Assembly: GCA_001600175.1 (NCBI GenBank)
Contig: BCJC01000001.1
Coordinates: 1,196,065 to 1,260,064, forward strand
DNA length: 64,000 nt
DNA from: Erythrobasidium yunnanense
Taxonomy: Eukaryota > Basidiomycota > Cystobasidiomycetes > Erythrobasidiales > Erythrobasidiaceae
Direction of reading: 5' to 3'
Shown: in pieces, positions 58,043-64,000 of the stretch
How the letters are laid out: each line of letters begins with the position of its first letter
How positions within the stretch are numbered: the stretch's first letter is position 1
Program-made: the position numbers and the translations under genes
Notes under the pieces: generated by a model
Told to the model about the DNA's origin: nothing
Databases searched by the model: none
The model's input: only the letters and a program-made list of their open reading frames with translations

Positions 58043-58328
58043 AGATAGTGTCGAAAGAGGGCGATAGGGCGGTGCAAGCAGACATTCAATCTGCTGGACA
58101 TCAGTCAGTTGACTGAGAACTGCCGATAGCTTACGAGAAGTGGAGTAGAACGAAGCGCGCAGGTTCGCTGTTGGTAGATGTAGGCGGGCAACAGAGCCGA
58201 GACCAGAATGAAGGTGTCGAGTGGTAACAAGCAGTGTATCAGGATGCCATGCAAAGGTCTTGCTTCCCCTACTTGATTTACGGCCGATAGCCTAGTGACT
58301 TTATGTTCCCTCATGTCGACGCCAATCC

Positions 58329-61300
58329 ATGCCAGGAGATGGTGATTCGGCAGCATCGACATTGAAGCGACGCCTTGATTTGCGGATAGATACATCCATC
58401 ATTACACAGAAGGGCGGCTCTGTCGCTCGTCAGCAGGAAGATCAGCTTAGGCGCGACGAGACCAGCCAGCGCAGAGAGGCCAAAGCCAGGCAGCAGCAGG
58501 AGCGCGAGAAGGAGCAGCATACGGCAGCGATGGACAGCGCAAATAGTAATGGTACCAGAGGATTGGGCATCTATGGCGACGACGACGAAGACCACCGCGA
58601 CTTGAATCAGGACGCGCCAAACCAGCACCAACAGCAGCAGGACCAGCGCGAGATGATGCACGAAGACGACGAAGATGAAGAAGACGATGAAGAGGATGAC
58701 GACGATGATGCTCTCTCCTCCTCTCCCAGCATACCCGACGAGCATATCGACTTCGACTTGGTTTATGCCTTGCATACATTTCTTGCGACCGTCGAAGGAC
58801 AGGCCAGCGTCGTCAAAGGCGACTCTCTCACTCTTCTTGATGACTCAAATTCGTACTGGTGGCTTGTCCGCGTTCTCAAGACTCAGGCTGTTGGCTATAT
58901 CCCTGCGGAAAACATCGAGACACCCTTTGAAAGGCTAGCTCGACTTAACAAGCATCGCAATGTAGATGTGAGGCACGGTACTTCTCTTCATCCTTCGCCT
59001 ATACTGAAATGCCCTATAACGCGTGTTTGCAGCTCGCATTCGCGACTTCGGAGGACCACATGAACGGAATAGGATCATCGCTTGCCCAGACACGCTTCGC
59101 CCAGCCTCATCATCCAACCAACAAGTCACTCAAACAGACGCCAATTCAGCTCAACCCGGCGCTTGCTGGAGGGGGCCGATTTGTCGACTTTGCGCCTCCT
59201 ATCTATCATGAACACGAAGGCTTCTACTACTCCGATTCTGCAGAAGGAGAGGGAGAGTACAACGAGTACGGATACGACAATGAAGATGGTCAAGGCCTTG
59301 ATGTGGATGATGATCCAGATGACGAGGGATCAGACGGTTCATTTGAGGGAGGGTCTGCGGAGGATCTGAGGAGTCATCATCACTTGCAACAACAGCAACA
59401 TCAAGCTGGATTTGATGGTGAGGAGGAGGAGGAGGACCAAGAAATGACGCAGGCTTCTGATCTAGGAGACGATAGCCTTCATGATGCTACCCAGGGCCAA
59501 CCTAAGGCCGACGAGCAGATGCGGCCTGGAGATAATTTTACACACCCCTCGATGAACCAAAGAGAGGTCTTACAACCCATCTCATCAGGCCATACACCCG
59601 CGAATGTCGTACGGTCAGCGCAAGCTCAGCAACAGGCAGCTCTGGGCGTAGGAAGGCCAGCACAGGTCCAGGCTGCCTATGGCGGCCTCGAAAATACTTC
59701 ACCCTCGGCCGAAACAAGGGGAGTTGTCAGAAAAGTCTCGATTGATGAGCAGCTCCGCATGGAACAGGAAGCGACACGTTCAGCCAGCCATAGTAATACA
59801 CCAGGCTCAGGCTTCAACGACTCTCAATCTACTTCGAAAGGTGGTGCGAGCAAGCCAGGCTCCACGTTGTCTGGCGCCTTGCAGTCGCGCCTGAAGCCTT
59901 TCCTCGATGAAAGCGGCGAGCTTACAGCGTCCAGCCGCAGAAGCGATGCTAGCGTAGAAACGCGCAAGATATCGCTTACACCACGCATCGCTAGGGATAC
60001 TTCCCAAGACTCCATCCTTTCAGACCGAGCCCTGTCGCCAGTACCGTCCCACGTCTCTCAAAACGCAAGCCACCTGAAGCACACAGAGAGAAGTGCCTCT
60101 GGCACAACGTCCAATAGCGCAAATGCGGCCGATGAGAATGCGAGCTTCGGGCATGCACAGGGGCCGAACGCGGCTGGCGACTACGAAAGCTCCGAACACT
60201 TCCGCAGAGGTTCTGCTAGTTCTGCAGCCACCGCTTCCTCCATGTCATCCTCCGTGTCGGGCAGTGCTTCGAAAGGCGACAAACGCAGCTCATCTCCTGC
60301 CAATGCAGATGCGCAGCAGCAACAATCCAAGAAGAAAAAGTCGAGCGGGATCCTCGGTGGCCTTTTCAGTCGAGGCAAGAAGGATAAGGAGAAAGAGAAA
60401 GAAAAGGAAAAAGATACTAAGAAGAGCAGTTCATCTGCAGGCAGAAAGTCCTCCATGTCTACCATATCGGACGATGAAAGAGCCTCTTCAACTGGATCTC
60501 CAGCTCCGACTTCGCCTGATCGTAAAGGTCAGGCTTCAGCTGGAATTGTTACACAGCAATTGCAACAACGCAGAGCCAAAGAAGCGGCAAGTGAAGTCTT
60601 CGGTACTGGCGCGGCTTTGCGACAACAGCAAGTCGAGGCTCAAACTGCCATGTTCAACCAATATGGCATTCATCCACGCTCGCCGGGCGACGTTTCGAAT
60701 GTCTCCACTTTCTCTGCGAATCGATCGCCATCAGGTGCGCACAGCGCCGGGCCATCCTCTGGCACAATGGCTTTGACGCCCTCCGCCGCAAGCAATGCTT
60801 CGCTCTTACATGTTAGTTCGGGTCCCAAAGCCCGGAGACCCGGCAGCCTCATCGGGTCACCCCACATGTCGGTGTCTGCATCAAATGGAGGGGAGGTCCC
60901 AATCCTTAACGTGCTTCGCGTCTTTGCTGGCGAGAACATTCACTCTGAAGCTACCTTCAAGACCGTCCTGTTGAATGACAGCACAACCACAGAAGATTTG
61001 GTCAAGCAGGCAATGCAGCGTTTCCGACTCTCCCCTCCGACAGATGCAGTCTCTACTGATGGTACCCTGGATACTCAGTCCTTGCTTTCCGAATACTACC
61101 TTACAGCCAAGGAGATGAGCGGGGACGAGACTGTCCTTGAAGCGGGGCAAAGACCACTCAAGATCTTCGAAAACCTTGCTGAGAGCAGCGGAGGCTTCAA
61201 TCCAACAGCTGGCCTTCCGGCCGTCAAGCGGTCATCGGTGGGATCGATCAATTCCATAGCTTCCAACCTTTCTATGCACCCTTCAATTGAAAAATTGCGA

Positions 61301-63597
61301 ATGTCGGACTTCTCCGACGATTCGGCTGTGAAACTCTTCATCAACAAGAAGACGCCATATGCAGAAAATCAAGCCTCCGCAGAGAATGTCAAGGGCGATT
61401 TACCCGGCAGAGCCAGTGAAGACAGCTTCCAGATCGATGCTTCCAGGCTGTCAGCTTCTGGGTCTATCATCGATCGAGGCCCAGCTCCAGGCATGCCCGC
61501 ATCGCCTCTATTGCGCTTCGCTGTCCGAGTCGTGATACATCCGTCAGACCTTCCCGAGAGTATGATATTCGATCCTTCATCGCCTGCCATCATACCCAGA
61601 GCTACTCTCAGCGAACGCAGCCACCGCCCTAGCTCAAGTCAGTCCGTCAACCCGCTCTTCAGAGAGAAGATCCTCTTTTTCCCTCGGAATGCCAATGTAT
61701 CGGAGATTTTGGAGACAGCCTTGGACAGATTCGGTATCGTAGAAGGAGTCGTTGACGGGGGCGATGATATCGAAGACAAGCTTGCAAAGCGCCGTAGTGT
61801 TAGCAGAGTGCGCTATGCTCTAGCAGCAAGGCGTAGCAACACAGGTGAGACGAGCCTTATGTGTACATACTGCTTTCATTCACATTTGCGCTCGCAGAGA
61901 CATTGCTCGGGCCGTCCGGAAAGGCTATCGATGCATACGATGAACCACCACTATACAAACAGTATGAGCGCAACAGCAAAGAATTCAGAAGACGATCGAT
62001 GGAAACGCCCTTCAACACGCCTTCGCAGGCCGATCTCAAAGCATCAGATCCTGTTTTCGTTATCCGTAGAGCAAGCCCTAAGGCAGATCATTCTAGGAGG
62101 ATCTCGACGGACTTGTCTTCGGCCAATCAGCTACGCCCGCCAGCCAACCCGCAGAGCGTTACCGGGGTATCGCCCAGCTCATCTAGCAGATCGGTCTATG
62201 CCACTCCCTCCTCGGAGCTTCCTCCAGAACTAGAGACTACGGCTGCGCTTCAACAGAGTCCCAAGGAGATTATTGCTGCACAGCGGGCAGCATCGCGTGC
62301 GAACCAGGAGCGGACCATGACTTCGGCAAGAAAGAACGAGCAGTCTGGTGTCGATGTGGTTCTTCAAGACAAGACGACCATCAGAAGCTCCAAGGATTCT
62401 ACAAACACCTTACGATACTCCTACATCGGGGTCGACGGCACAGAGACCGATATCAGCAGGATTGTGGAAAGCGAATGGAAGAAGGATGCGAGTGGACAGT
62501 CATCAGAGTCCGACCAAGAGCAGCTCACGTCCTTTCCAATGAGAGAAGTTTCATCCTCTTTGTCGCACGCTACATCAGACAGCTTCGCTTCAGCCCTTTC
62601 AAGTCCTATGACACCTCTGGCGCCTTCCATATCTCGACACTTCAATGCTTCAGATGATGATCGCTCAGAAGACGAGGATAGAGCTGCCATAATGCACTTG
62701 AATGCAACAAGTCTCCGGATCGGAGGCTCCAAAGACTATCTGGAGGAAGTGTTAGATGTCAATGCAGGGTCTTCAAGCCAATCCCAGGGTCAAGTTCAGG
62801 GCCGGCTGGACCGAGTTCTAGCGCGAGTCAATGAAAGCAATCCCGGCGCCGGCGTGGCATCAGCGTTACGGACCCAGGCTAGTACGCCTTCGGAGATGAC
62901 TGTCACACGAGCAGCCGCCGACTCCATAGACAGTGGAAGATCAACGCCTGCAGCCGTGCCCTATCCCACGTCAGACACAGACCAGAAGAGCCTGATCGCA
63001 CCTGCGACGCTATCGCGGGTCAGGTCCAGCAGCACCGGAAGTGCGGCTACCAGCGGACGCGGATCGCCCGCTCCGCAAGAGGTCTCGTCTCGCTCCACAC
63101 CGCAGCCAGATGCACCGCCTTCCTCGCAGTCTTCTACACCACGACGAATGCCTAGCAAGGGGCATTACAATCACACCTCTACGGCTTCGATACATTCCGA
63201 AGCGTCCACCGCTAGTCCAGATACAGTAACGACCGCATCTGTGGCTGGACAAGCCACTTCGACGCCTACCTCGTCTGCTCGCGACGATTCCAATTTCGCG
63301 GTTCCGTTGCCATACAGAGAAGACCATGGACTAGATTTCCTGCTCCATTTGGTCAACTCGGAAAATACCCACGTAAAGCTACCCCGACGAAAGAAACCCA
63401 ATATCCTAGAAGTGATACAGGGACATCGGTCATTGCAGCTCAGTCCCAACGCTTCGCAAAAGTATGAAAGTACCCGTCGTAAAGTCGATGCGCTGGAAGC
63501 AGTGAGTACACCCATGCATTTATCATATTACTAACTAGCTAAATGCTGTTCGCAGCGTCTTGATGCCCTTCTTATCGAGGCCATGAACGCCCAATAA
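58329..63597 (+). CDS. SH3 + Ras-association scaffold protein (Bud14/Tea4-like)
   Basis: About 1,680 residues in four exons, with introns near 58968-59032, 61843-61897 and 63502-63556. The N-terminus is coiled and Q/E-rich, then a long acidic run. SH3 domain at about residues 145-200: LVYALHTFLATVEGQASVVK, DSNSYWWLVRVL, VGYIPAENIETPFERLARLN followed by KHRNV, a Bud14/Tea4-like signature. A long disordered Ser/Gln-rich region contains a KEKEKEKEKD lysine/glutamate run. An RA domain follows: ILNVLRVFAGENIHSEATFK, TTTEDLVKQAMQRFRL, and later LLRFAVRVVIHPSDLPES. The end is DALEA spliced to RLDALLIEAMNAQ. Such proteins link polarity GTPases, actin or microtubule tips and PP1 at growing sites; the exact role here is inferred. 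Confidence 0.88.
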
Positions 63598-64000
63598 CTT
63601 CACGAACGATAACACGATATATTATGTCTAGCAAGCTGTCTGTTGTCGTTAGTCAATGCACTGTACTTCAGTGTCTCTGTGGTTGGTTTCATCTATTCTA
63701 TGTGTTGTTGGACGTATCAAGCTATAAATTCTCGCGCAGCCGCAGGATCCGCTGCTTTATTCATATCCTCTGCTGTAATGATCAACCCTACCTTCGAAGC
63801 ACAGCACTCTTGCAATCCCAGGGCTTTCTTTTCGACTCGATTAATTAGCTAGAGGAGGACATGGCAGAGATCACCTTCATAGTATCTGCAGGGCAGATTA
63901 ACCTTGCCATTTTCGATACACCTCGAGACCTGGCGACCACACGTCCTCATGCTGTATGCCGACATAAGTTGATGATCTCGAAGTTTCGAGGTTACATAGG
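63598..64000. other. Right end of window
   Basis: About 400 bp after the scaffold gene. An ATG frame begins at 63860 (MAEITFIVSAGQINLAIFDT) and runs on towards the window edge; it could be an exon of a further gene, but too little is present to judge. Confidence 0.3.

Overview
This is a gene-dense stretch of a fungal nuclear genome, most likely a basidiomycete. Almost every gene is broken by short introns, typically about 45-66 nt, with GT..AG ends and a CTRAC/CTRAY-type branch site such as gctgac. Intergenic spacers are often 50-400 bp. The gene set is fungal: an FKS-type 1,3-beta-glucan synthase, Csr1/Sec14 lipid-transfer proteins, Hem25, Dic1 and Flx1 carriers, and a Bud14/Tea4-like SH3 scaffold. 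A small, intron-rich genome such as that of Mixia or another Pucciniomycotina species would fit, but I cannot fix the species from the sequence.

Layout. 0.3-2.8 kb: a tandem pair of cytochrome b561-type membrane proteins (-). 3.7-7.3 kb: a short-chain dehydrogenase and a bacterial-type mitochondrial prolyl-tRNA synthetase (+). 7.5-10.3 kb: HEM25 (-) and a METTL4/MT-A70 methyltransferase (+) sharing a promoter of about 110 bp. 10.7-16.0 kb: a Sec14-like protein (-), ARL2 (-) and SPT4 (+) head to head only 54 bp apart, and an FLX1-like carrier (+). 17.6-24.3 kb: a small orphan, a 965-residue mostly disordered protein with a ubiquitin-fold-like N-terminus, and the DEAD-box helicase DBP7. 24.5-29.7 kb: an FAD monooxygenase, a BCS1-like AAA ATPase and ketopantoate hydroxymethyltransferase (all -). 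30.1-33.1 kb: a 2-oxoglutarate oxygenase and a dicarboxylate carrier (+). 33.4-40.9 kb: FKS1 and THG1 (-). 41.1-48.4 kb: a Csr1-like protein, a single-pass membrane protein, RPN10, an NDUFB4-like complex I subunit and cytochrome b5. 48.4-58.3 kb: about 10 kb with no recognisable conserved gene, containing degenerate repeats and a few weak orphan reading frames. 58.3-63.6 kb: a large SH3 + Ras-association scaffold protein.

Functions are mostly housekeeping. About a third of the confident genes act in mitochondria (prolyl-tRNA synthetase, HEM25, FLX1, DIC1, BCS1-like, PanB, NDUFB4-like), but nothing suggests a co-regulated cluster. I found no CRISPR array, rRNA, convincing tRNA or recognisable transposon protein. 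The best-supported curiosities are two GC-AG introns in one cytochrome b561 copy (one absent from its tandem paralogue), a fungal METTL4 homologue, the 54-bp ARL2/SPT4 promoter, an Rpn10 with three ubiquitin-interacting motifs, an orphan RA-like scaffold, and the repeat-bearing gene-poor island.
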